Positions 1 through 8,913 of a DNA stretch of 64,000 bases are shown here, piece after piece. Origin of the DNA: Hetaerina americana (taxonomy: Eukaryota; Arthropoda; Insecta; Odonata; Calopterygidae); the NCBI GenBank assembly GCA_022747635.1, contig JAKTNV010000027.1, positions 4,018,501 through 4,082,500 of the forward strand, in the 5' to 3' direction. How positions within the stretch are numbered: position 1 is the first letter of the stretch; each line of letters begins with the position of its first letter. Below the pieces are notes generated by a model that worked only from the letters and a program-made list of their open reading frames with translations, was not told the DNA's origin and did no database searches. Both the position numbers and the translations under genes were made by a program.

Positions 1-111
1 CGCCACCTGGGGAGGCACTCGGTAGGGGACCAGAAACCCCCCCGAGTGTGTGTATGCGTGCGCATATGTATATATGTTTTCAATGCACTAATCTGCCTCA
101 ATGTCTTTCAG

Positions 112-234
112 GTGGTAGTGAATGCTCTGGTTCAAGCTATTCCCAGTATATTCAGTGTACTGCTTGTCTGCCTTATATCTTGGTTGATTTTTGCCATTGT
201 GGGAGTCCAACTTTTTGCAGGGAAATATTTTAAG
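112..234 (+). CDS. para: para-like exon a: DIII S4-S5 linker and S5
   Basis: This exon has 41 codons ([14 protein letters not shown]... to ...FAGKYFK), an acceptor ctttcag ending at 111 and a donor AAG|gtaaga at 234/235. It gives the cytoplasmic linker and the hydrophobic S5 of domain III. It is in phase 0 at both ends. Confidence 0.9.
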
Positions 235-3200
235 GTAAGATATAGGCTACAGATTGACTTCAGGCTAATTTATTTCTTCCCTTCCCTATTGAAAAATTAT
301 TAATAATTGATTCTTATGCTGAATTAAAAACAAATGGAGTTAACATCTATTTCTTATTAATGTCTTTTGTCCGTGAATTTTTTTTTTAATCGGGAGAATT
401 ATTCTTCAGGGTAACCCTATAAAAAAATACTGATATCAATGTTTCTCTGATTGTGTTGTCTGAGTCTTCAGCTCAGAAGTGACAGCAGCCATCCATCCAT
501 CTTATGTATCTTTGGATGTAACATGTCAAGTAAAATCAGTATTCTTTAGAAATATCTGAAAGAATAATTTTACTCGCTGTTTTTAGCCATGAAAGCCTTC
601 TTGTGAAAGATTATTATGAAGTTCTTTAATTGTGAAATTGTCTGGGAACTAGATCTGACTAATAAACCAGTAGCACTGAAATAATATCTATCGCTATCAA
701 ACCTATACTGCCCGTCTAATCTGTAATCTGCCATAGCATATTTTTCTAAAATTTCTTATTTATTTGTGCCCATTCCATATATAAATGGTCAGCATAGATT
801 GGCTCAATTTGTGTTAATAAAATGATAATTAACTCTGATCTTCTCTTTCTGTTTGCAGTGTGTGGACGAAAATAAAACCACCCTCAGCTATGAAATAATA
901 GCTGATCGTATGGCATGTATAGCTGAGAATTATACCTGGGAAAATTCACCGATGAACTTTGATCATGTTGGGAAAGCATACTTGTCTTTGTTTCAAGTCG
1001 CCACATTTAAGGGGTGGATACAAATAATGAATGATGCAATAGATTCAAGAGAGGTAAAGTTTCAAACATTCGCAGGAAATTGTCACTTTTCTATTCATGA
1101 AATACACATTTAATTGAGTTTATTTCCTTTTGACAGGTTGGGATGCAGCCAATCAGAGAGACAAATATCTATATGTATTTATACTTTGTATTCTTTATTA
1201 TTTTTGGTTCATTCTTTACCCTCAACCTGTTCATAGGAGTAATCATTGCTAACTTCAATGAGCAGAAGAAAAAGATAAGTATTTTATTGTGTTCTCTTCT
1301 TATGCTTTCAGTTTCAGTCATTTCTTTTACATTTATTGCATATTCATCAGAAGTATTGATCTTTTTAAATCTTCATAACTATTGATGGAAATAACGTGCA
1401 ACCAGCAGTTACAGTTAAAATGTGTTGAAGTCATGTGCATTAAAATTGTTTAATGCCTTGATCAAAGGTGTTATCGTATGGCAAAATTGCAGAAAATAGT
1501 TTGGTGAATCTTGAAACATGTTTTCATAGAAACTTGCATCCATCCTGATGAGCATGAGCAGAACCCAGGAACAACTTTGAAAAATAATCCAACCTTAAAC
1601 CTACTGCATCAGAGAGAAGACACAGTTTTTAATTGCATACAATATGTATAACAATAGCTTGGTTGTTTGACTTAGTCTGTGGACATCTGATGATTGAACA
1701 TTATAATATTATTTCATTAATTAACCAAAGCATATTGGCCAGCAAGAAGTTCAAATCAGACAAATAAATTGTCTCTTTTAATAAAAGTTATAATTTAGAA
1801 GGTCTTGTTTTAAAGTAAGGGGAGAAAAATCCTGTGCAAAAAATGAATCTCTCTTGTTCTTATCCAAATAATAATAATCTACGAAACCTCCATTATGGCA
1901 AGGGGATGAGGAACGGATCGAATGAGGAGTGGGGAACTTTGACGTTGTTCTACCTTAATTTGCTATATTGCCCAGTAAACTCTTGTGACACTTAAAGTTG
2001 CAATTACTTGAAGTAAACTTAAATTCTCTGCTGATCAGAACTATGTAGCCTAATATGATAGTTTAAGGCATGAATATTATATTGTGAGTTTTCATTGAAA
2101 CTTTACATTACATATTTATATGCCTTGCCCCAAACATCAGAAATGTATATTTTCTATACGCAGGAGGAACCTTGGAGATGTTCATGACTGAATATCAGAA
2201 GAAATACTACAATGCAATGAAGAAAATGGGGTCAAAGAAACCACTCAAAGCTATTCCAAGACCAAGGGTAATAAACAAGTCTAGTAGTTATACATTCTGA
2301 CATTTCTTCCTTCATCGTATTCTAACAAGTTTCTATTTTTCTTTCAGTGGAAACCACAAGCCATCATCTTTGATATTTGTACGAACAAGAAGTTTGACAT
2401 GATCATCATGCTGTTCATTGGCTTTAACATGCTCGCAATGACTTTGGATCACTATCAGCAATCGGAAACCTTTAGCTTCATTTTAGATCACCTCAATATG
2501 ATATTTATTGTCATATTTAGCATTGAATGCCTAATGAAAATCTTCGCTCTTCGTTATCATTATTTCAAAGATCCTTGGAATCTTTTTGATTTTGTGGTTG
2601 TGATCTTATCAATATTGGGTAAGTATTTTAGTTTTGATATCTAATGCATATGTTACTTGTCACATAGCAGTCATAGTTTTCTATTAAACTGTATAAGGTC
2701 ACATTAAAATGTATCATTATGTTGCAAATTGTATCTATTTATAAGCAAAAGCTGAACAAAAATTATCCAGAAGTCTATGTACTTGATTAAGGAATACTAC
2801 CTTGATCAAAAAGTTCCCGGAATAACCACCGTGTGGCGCTCCCATCGTTCCGATTTGAGTTCTGTTTTTTTTGTTAAATTGGTACATCTGTTGTTGATAT
2901 TCCCTTTAAATCTTAGTCTCATAACTTGACATTTGCAAAAGTTACGTAGCCAAGAGTACATCTATCTCTGTGTGTGTTGGCGATTTTTTACAATTCAGAA
3001 ATGGATTTAAATTTGCAACAACGAACTTGTATTAAATTTTGCGTAAAAAACGGATTTAGTGGCGCACGGACGTTGGAAATGTTGGAAAAGTGTTTCGGCA
3101 ACGATTATCTAAAAAAAACGGTCGTTTACCAGTGGCACGAGCGGTTCAGAAGTGGTCGTGAGTCAATCGAAGATGATGAACGCAGTGGCAGACCATCGAC

Positions 3201-6200
3201 ATCGAAAGTCGGTGAAAAAATTGATAAAGTAAAAGAAATGTTGGTCAATAACCGCAAATTAACCATCAGAGAAATAGCGGAGGACTTGAACATTGCCTAT
3301 GGATCCGCCCAAGACATTGTGGTTAATGATTTGGGTTTCCGTCGTGTAGCAGCAAAGTTGGTTCCAAAAGACCTCAATTTCATGCAAAAAAGAGACCGTG
3401 TTGACGTCGCAAAAGACATGATTTGCGAGGCTGAATCCGATCCCACATTCATCAAAAGGATCATTACTGGAGACGAGACGTGGGTTTATGAGTACGACAC
3501 GCAATCCAGACATCAGGCAAGTGAATGGCGTTCACCAAATGAGCCGAGACCAAAAAAACCACGTCGTTTTCAGTCAAAAAAGAAGGCAATGCTGACGGTT
3601 TTCATGGATTACAACGGTGTAGTGCATCATGAATTTTTGCCAGAAGGCCAGACAGTAAACAAAGAGTATTATTTGGGCGTTATGAGACGTTTGCGTGAAG
3701 CAATTCGCCGAAAAAGACCAGAAATGTGGGCAGAAAACTCGTGGATTTTGCACCATGATAACGCACCGTCGCACAGTGCTATCATTATTCGTAATTTTTT
3801 GACGAAAAATGCAACAAATACCATCCAACAGCCACCGAATTCACCTGATTTGGCTCCCTGTGACTTCTTTCTGTTCAATCGAGTTAAAAAACCATTACGG
3901 GGAACGCGTTTTAGCAGCCGAGAGGAAGTAATGGAAAAATCGCAGGAAGCACTGATGGACATACCGAAAACCGACCGTAACTTTTGCAAATGTCAAGTTA
4001 TGACACTAAGATTTAAAGGGAATATCAACAACAGATGTACCAATTTAACAAAAAAAACACAACTCAAATCGGAACGATGGGAGCGCCACACGGTGGTTAT
4101 TCCGGGAACTTTTTGATCAAGGTAGTATATTTAAAAGAGTTTCCACTTTTGGAAATAAGGATTCGTTTCCAATAAGAGGTGTGCTAAATTGCAGGTCCTC
4201 TCTCTGTCCATTTTTTCCCAATGAAGGCACTGAAATAAGTATATAAAACACTTATTAATTAATTTTCTGGTTTCTGCCAACTTCATTCTTGCTCTGTTGC
4301 ATACCTTTGCTCATAAACAGTAAACACTATATTTATTTGTATGAGAAATAATATCCCAGGGGTTGAGTTCTAAATGTCAGTGATTTCACAGTATGGGAAT
4401 GAGAGTCAGAATTTCTAATGGCCTTGAAACAAATAACAAATAGCTGGTGTACTAGTGACTTAATTTTTATAAGGACAAAATACACAGGTTATAATTCATT
4501 TTTCTTTTCAAATAGGTACTCTAAAGTACACTACCAGTATTTAGAGATGGATCAACTATAATCTAGTTTAAAAACTTGTAAATTTTTTAATCATTTAACA
4601 ATGGACATGACTGAACCAATACTTAAAGTTTATACTGTACTTTTGAGCTCTTGTGAAGCACTCTATTTTCAGTGCCAAAAAGCAATGAATGCAGCATCAA
4701 ATCATATGGGATACTAGCAATCTGACTTTCTTTTTTTCAACATAGTATTTTGATGGGCAAGTCCTATATTTTGTTGTTTTGTGACCTCATTAGGTCATCT
4801 GATTATGCTATGAAGTAAAAAAACGTATCTTATGTCTGATATGAATAAATCCATAAAGTTATACCAGAAACTTTCTGGAATTCAATTTAATGAAGCACTA
4901 GTATCAATGGTGATAAATTTCTGGATGCATGAATTGCCACTATTACAATAACATGGCTATGTATTTTATTTGTTCTGGTGGTGAGACTTGCTGTGCGCAT
5001 TCCAGGGATTGAAAGGGCAAAATTGGGATGAAATTAAATAAGCTGAATCATAAACTGATTCAGTAATAATTGAATAAAAACCAGTTTTCCAAATGCTTTA
5101 AATCCTTTCTAAGTTTGATGCATTTGTTTTTGTGAAAAATTTAACTTTTGGAAATAATGATGGTAATAATTTCAATTAGGACATAACAGACTGTTGGTAT
5201 GTCCAGAGTTTTCATTTGAAAATCTCTAATTCTAAGCCAATTTTATTTAGCCTGATTCTGATACGATTCAATTCAATTCTGAATGAAATAAATATAGCTA
5301 TGATTCAATGTCATATTGGTGTTAAATCATTCTGCCAAAATTGGCAGTGATGTTTTGGGCAAAAGAGTGGAATTGGAATGCATCTTTCTCATTTTGCAGA
5401 AGTCATCACAGCTCTGTTTATTTTTATTATTGACCACCACCTGATGCTCATCTAAGACCTAAAAATGCGGGTAATTTTTGCCTTAGACCCACTTTTTCCA
5501 TGATTAATTAATTGCAATTAATGAAAGACGACACTTGGCTTTTCCACATGAAAAAGTTTTATTTACAGCTTAGGTTTCATTAAAGTGTGGTATCTTCAGC
5601 AATTTACCTGAAGATGTTATGCTATAATGAAACTTTGATCGTAAACAATACTTTTTTATGTGAAAGGGCCAAATGTTTTATTTAATCTTATAGGATTTTC
5701 ACCTTAATGCTATGCTAAGAAGCTATTAGTTATTATTTGCAAATATCCAATGTGACATGAATAACAAATGGAAACATGCTTCATCTGAGTGAATAAATGG
5801 TTTGAAGACCATTCTTCCTTTAGGAACCACATCTCCCCTGGAATTATTCAGAGGAGCATTTTAAGTAGCATTGCCGTGCACCTGTCTAGATTACCAATGC
5901 CATTGCAACCAATGTGCAGTCTAGTCTCCATTTAATATAATTCATAAGGCTGGGATTTGATTGTGGGACTGTGTTCATATCTCTTCTTTTGATCAGCACA
6001 AATCTACAATTTTACTATGAAAGTAAAGATTTCAGCAATGTTCAGTTTCTTCCTTTGTGTTGCTTAGATCTAGCTCATGCTCTCTAATCATCTCTCTTTG
6101 TTGCAGGATTGGTGTTGAGTGATTTGATGGAGAAGTATTTTGTATCTCCAACCCTGCTCCGAGTAGTGAGAGTGGCAAAAGTGGGCCCCATGCTGCGGTT

Positions 6201-7158
6201 GGTGAAGGGAGCCAAGGGCATAAGGACTTTCCTCTTTACACTTTCCATGTCCTTGCCAGCTCTCTTCAATATTTGCTTGCTGCTTTTCCTGGTCATGTTC
6301 ATCTTTGCCATCTTTGGAATGTCATTTTTCATGCACGTTGAAGACATAAGAGGGATGAATGATGTGTGTAACTTCAAGACTTTTGGCCAGTCCATGATCC
6401 TACTATTTCAGATATCCACCACAGCTGGTTGGGATGGAGTGCTCGATGCAATCATAAATGAAGAAGATTGCCTTCCACCGGACAAAGAGATGGGGTTCCC
6501 AGGGAACTGCGGCTCAAGTAGTATCGGCATCACATATCTGTTGTCTTACTTAGTTATTAGCTTCTTCATTGTCATAAACATGTGTGTTGCTGTCATTTTG
6601 GAGAACTATTCCCAGGCGACGGAGGACTTTCAGGAAGGCCTAACTGACGACGACTATGACATGTACTACGAAATCTGGCAGCAGTTCGACCCTGATGGCA
6701 CGCAATACATTCGTTATGATCAGCTGTCGGACTTTCTCGATGTCCTCGAACCCCCTCTCCAGATACGCAAGCCCAACAAGTACAAGATTGTGTCAATGGA
6801 CATTCCCATATGCAAGGGAGACCTCATGTTCTGCGTAGACATCCTGGATGCCCTCACGAAAGACTTCTTTGCCCGCAAGGGCTATCCCATTGAGGAGTCC
6901 ACCGAGCTGGGTGAGGTCCAGTCCCATCCCAAAGAGGTGGGCCACGAGCCCGTCTCCACCACACTGAGGCGCCAGAGGGAGGAGTACTGCACCCGCCTCA
7001 TCCAGAACTCCTGGCAAAAGCAGAAGAGCCTCCGGGAGCAGTGCATCCAATCAAGTGACGGTAGGAGCAGCACTGGGGGGGGCAGTGGTGGCAGCATGAG
7101 GAATGAGGAGGGCCCCTTGCACACTGTGTCCTCCTCCAGGGGAGACGTGCCACAGTAG
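112..7158 (+). CDS. para: para-type voltage-gated sodium channel, 3' part (domain III S5 to C-terminus); probably a decaying paralogue
   Basis: Six exons join in frame into the second half of a voltage-gated sodium channel alpha subunit, the membrane protein that carries the action-potential Na+ current. In order they encode the domain III S4-S5 linker and S5, the DIII pore loop with the selectivity-filter lysine (FKGW, codon 1009-1011), DIII S6, the inactivation linker with the insect-type MFM motif (2178-2186), domain IV S1-S6 with the filter alanine (TTAGWD, codon 6424-6426), and an EF-hand-like cytoplasmic tail. K and A at these sites mark the Nav1/para class, not the DEEA channels. The 5' part lies outside the window. 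Oddities: the DIV S4 charge ladder is broken by proline (6187-6189), the usual VIIDNF after DIII S6 reads VIIANF, and the ORF stops at 7156 although the conserved para C-terminus continues in frame past three stops. I infer a diverged, probably decaying duplicate. A functional C-terminally shortened channel is the alternative. Confidence 0.9.
859..1053 (+). CDS. para: para-like exon b: DIII extracellular turret and pore loop
   Basis: This exon has 65 codons starting CVDENKTT after acceptor tttgcag and ending DSRE|gtaaag. It contains the pore helix and filter FQVATFKGW, whose lysine is the K of the DEKA ring. NKT and NYT sequons fit an extracellular turret. It is in phase 0 at both ends. Confidence 0.9.
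1137..1274 (+). CDS. para: para-like exon c: DIII S6
   Basis: This exon has 46 codons ([10 protein letters not shown]... to ...ANFNEQKKK) after acceptor ttgacag. It contains the pore-lining S6 helix. From family knowledge the S6 end normally reads VIIDNF; here GCT at 1248-1250 gives alanine, a one-base change from GAT. The 3' end abuts an ATAAGT donor, not GTAAGT. Confidence 0.9.
1275..2159 (+). other. AT-AC intron between DIII S6 and the inactivation linker
   Basis: The intron begins ATAAGT (1275-1280) and ends TATAC (2155-2159). Only these ends keep the frame and restore the family sequence [14 protein letters not shown]. Using the nearby CAG at 2161-2163 shifts the frame and destroys the linker. 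Vertebrate sodium-channel genes are known to have a U2-type AT-AC intron near this position, and an ATAAGT donor resembles that class, not the U12 ATATCC donor. Apart from the splice ends I see nothing else in the 885 bp. Confidence 0.8.
2160..2267 (+). CDS. para: para-like exon d: III-IV linker with MFM inactivation particle
   Basis: This exon has 36 codons, [20 protein letters not shown] and on to [10 protein letters not shown], ending AGG|gtaata. MFM at 2178-2186 is the insect equivalent of the vertebrate IFM fast-inactivation latch. From family knowledge the residue after MTE is usually acidic; here it is tyrosine. Confidence 0.9.
2348..2618 (+). CDS. para: para-like exon e: DIV S1-S3
   Basis: This exon runs from WKPQAIIF to VVVILSIL plus one base, with acceptor ctttcag and donor TTGG|gtaagt. 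It gives three hydrophobic helices with the voltage-sensor countercharges [10 protein letters not shown] and DPWNLFDF. It ends in phase 1 and joins GA of the next exon to make glycine. Confidence 0.9.
2797..4125 (+). mobile_element. mariner copy 1 (D,D34D) with 3' end replaced by an inverted copy of its 5' end
   Basis: The element is 1329 bp, flanked by TA (2795-2796, 4126-4127), with both ends starting CTACCTTGATC. Positions 3976-4125 are the reverse complement of 2797-2946 without gaps and with about two mismatches, so the terminal repeats are ~150 bp. In copy 2 (17712-19033) only the outermost ~30 bp are inverted, and its 3' end is a normal transposase C-terminus and UTR. Copy 1 therefore lost the real 3' end. 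It lies inside an intron of the channel gene. Confidence 0.9.
3001..4116 (+). CDS. mariner transposase, C-terminus replaced by antisense terminal-repeat sequence
   Basis: This cut-and-paste transposase of 371 codons starts at [10 protein letters not shown] (an ATG at 2974 is upstream in the same frame). It has a paired helix-turn-helix DNA-binding part (residues ~1-110), then catalytic aspartates in [15 protein letters not shown] and SPDLAPCD. The last two are 34 residues apart, the mariner D,D34D signature. The frame follows copy 2 up to ALMDIPKTD, then enters the inverted 5' end and adds ~44 unrelated residues before the stop. The family's last ~31 residues (YKKCFEDWIKRWHKC...) are missing. 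The catalytic core is intact, but activity without the normal C-terminus is doubtful. Confidence 0.9.
   Translation: MDLNLQQRTCIKFCVKNGFSGARTLEMLEKCFGNDYLKKTVVYQWHERFRSGRESIEDDERSGRPSTSKVGEKIDKVKEMLVNNRKLTIREIAEDLNIAYGSAQDIVVNDLGFRRVAAKLVPKDLNFMQKRDRVDVAKDMICEAESDPTFIKRIITGDETWVYEYDTQSRHQASEWRSPNEPRPKKPRRFQSKKKAMLTVFMDYNGVVHHEFLPEGQTVNKEYYLGVMRRLREAIRRKRPEMWAENSWILHHDNAPSHSAIIIRNFLTKNATNTIQQPPNSPDLAPCDFFLFNRVKKPLRGTRFSSREEVMEKSQEALMDIPKTDRNFCKCQVMTLRFKGNINNRCTNLTKKTQLKSERWERHTVVIPGTF
6107..7158 (+). CDS. para: para-like last exon: DIV S4-S6 and cytoplasmic tail
   Basis: This exon encodes DIV S3 end/S4, S5, the pore loop ([10 protein letters not shown]), S6 ([19 protein letters not shown]), an EF-hand-like segment ([20 protein letters not shown]) and an IQ-like tail ([12 protein letters not shown]). 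S4 normally has a basic residue every third position. Here the series R,R,K,(P),R,K,K,R has proline (CCC, 6187-6189) at the fourth place, one base from an arginine codon. The frame ends TAG at 7156 after a glycine/serine-rich stretch. Confidence 0.9.
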
Positions 7159-7320
7159 CTGTGAGAGGGTGACAAGGAGGAGGAGGAGGGAGTCCGAGGG
7201 CCCAAACAGCAGCAGACGGCCGTGCTCATCTAGAGCGATGGCTTTGTCACCAGGAATGGCCACCAGGTGGTCATCCACTTCCACTCGCCCACCCTGATGT
7301 CACGCTTGGCCAATGTCTGT
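7159..7320 (+). pseudogene. eroded C-terminal tail of the para-like gene
   Basis: In the same frame as the last exon, after stops TAG (7156-7158) and TGA (7162-7164), the sequence reads a basic/acidic run and then QQQTAVLI, a third stop TAG (7231-7233), then SDGFVTRNGHQVVIH and a serine/proline tail. This matches the conserved extreme C-terminus of insect para, where a glutamate precedes SDGFV; here GAG has become TAG. The homology shows that the ancestral ORF continued through the stops. Confidence 0.75.
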
Positions 7321-7991
7321 TGCATGGGAAGCACCGTCCCTGTCTTCATCATCACTGAATACCTCGGGCCCTGTCAGCAATATTAGCGGCCACAACATTT
7401 TATGTTTTGCATTGCAGAGGGGATCTCATTCTGTGCGTTAAATTTGAACAATTTATTGGAAGAGAAGTGACTCACCGATTGGGATAAATGACTTAGCTCC
7501 TGTCGTTTTTACCATTAAGTGGGAATCATCAGGCTAAATAAAATTTATGATTGCAATCAACTCAGCAGAAGAATCATAAAAAAACTCTTTTGACCTCAAC
7601 AAATCATGAATATAAAATTATGTTTTAAGGATGCAGCCTGTTTTGCATTTTATAACCCAGACCAAAAGGTGACTCATTTTTAGTTACAATAGTTAAGACT
7701 CTAAAGACAGCAAGTATATTGTACACTGTCACACTTCATATGTTTTTGGAACCTTTGAGCTAAGATAATGTAAATCATAATCACGCTAAGTTTTCATGAC
7801 TAGTATGAAAATAATGTGTTTTTAAACCAGTATTCAGACATTACATCAAGGCATAAAATACAGCCATTACACTGCATACATTTTTTGTCCATTGGATTAT
7901 TTTATTTGTTATTTTGAATGTTTTATAATTTACCTGATTTAAATTAATATGCATCGTCTGGGCACACTGCACTTGCTCTGCAGCTCTACTA
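7321..7991. other. no feature seen
   Basis: AT-rich sequence between the eroded channel tail and the next mariner. I see no ORF, repeat or RNA structure that I can support. Confidence 0.5.
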
Positions 7992-8913
7992 CAGGGTCTG
8001 TACAATAAGTATCGGGACTGGTTCCAAAAATCAAAATTAATTGCAGTTATCATTACAATTACTTAATAATCTTCAAAATACATTCCTCCTGCATCGATAC
8101 ACGTAGTTCGGCGCGTCTGCCACTCGGCAAAAGCCCGCTGGAAGTCAGTTTCCAGAATACTGTTGAGAGCCTTTGTTGTCACTGCTTGAACCGCCTTGAT
8201 GGAGTCGAACCAATATCCTTTGAGCTCCTTTTGAGCTATCCTTTGAGGTAATAATTTTGTCCAGAAAATCATCATCTTCCTGGATACAGTGCAAAATTTC
8301 TTGCAAAATTTCCACCCGCGATAGTTTTTGTTCCTCACTCAAGACTTTTGGCACCAGCTTTGCGCACACTTTCCTCACCGCAAGATCCTCTATTATAATG
8401 GTGTGGACAGTTCCAAATGGAAGGCCGGTCTCCTTACTGATAAGGGCGATGGTTAAACAGCTGTCAGAGTCCAAAACTTTTTCACTTTGGCCACCTGAGA
8501 ATTGGTTCGAGTGGTCGTTGGGCATCTGACGTGGTGATTGTCTTCAACAAGCTCCCGGCCTTCTTTAAACATTTTGTACCCTTAAAAACTCTTGTGTGGC
8601 TTAAGGCATTATCCCCATAAGCCTGTTTAATGAGTTTAAAGGGTCTCCGATGCGGGTTTCCCAAATTTAACGCAAAACTTCATAGTGTTGCGTTGCTCGA
8701 CGCTGCACTCCATGCTGGCGTGATGACACCACAAACAATCACACACCACAAAAATCCACCTCCTGTCTCAATTCATGCCTGAAGGCAACTGAACTAAAGT
8801 GCGCCTGAGTGATGAGGGACCGACCCCTTTACCAAGCCAACTGGTCAGACCTCCATCCAACACTCTGTTGAGGCTACAGCAAACCAATCACAATACTTAT
8901 TGTACGGACCCTG
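7992..8913 (-). mobile_element. internally deleted mariner (non-autonomous)
   Basis: The ends are inverted: cagggtctgtacaataagta at 7992 and its near complement ending at 8913, with TA at 7990-7991. On the minus strand the transposase start (MECSVEQRNTMKFCVKFG), the HTH region (LAVRKVCAKLVPKVLSEEQK) and the C-terminus (DFQRAFAEWQTRRTTCIDAG) are all present in broken frames. The region that should carry the three catalytic aspartates is gone: the frame jumps from FLDKIIT to sequence just before the C-terminus. It is a deletion derivative. Confidence 0.85.

Larger units (their letters stand above)
2619..6106 (+). other. intron of the para-like gene carrying a mariner insertion
   Basis: This is a 3.5-kb intron with donor GG|gtaagt and acceptor tgttgcag. 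It holds mariner copy 1 at 2797-4125. I see no other coding or repeat structure in 4126-6106. The 624-bp intron at 235-858 likewise shows nothing beyond its splice sites. Confidence 0.8.

Noticed and set aside
2161..2163. Ordinary GT-AG junction using CAG at 2161-2163
   Set aside because: It shifts the frame and destroys the MFM linker, and the donor side has ATAAGT where GTAAGT is expected.
6593..7284. Several minus-strand frames of 67-115 codons
   Set aside because: They are antisense shadows of the sodium-channel last exon and its GC-rich tail.
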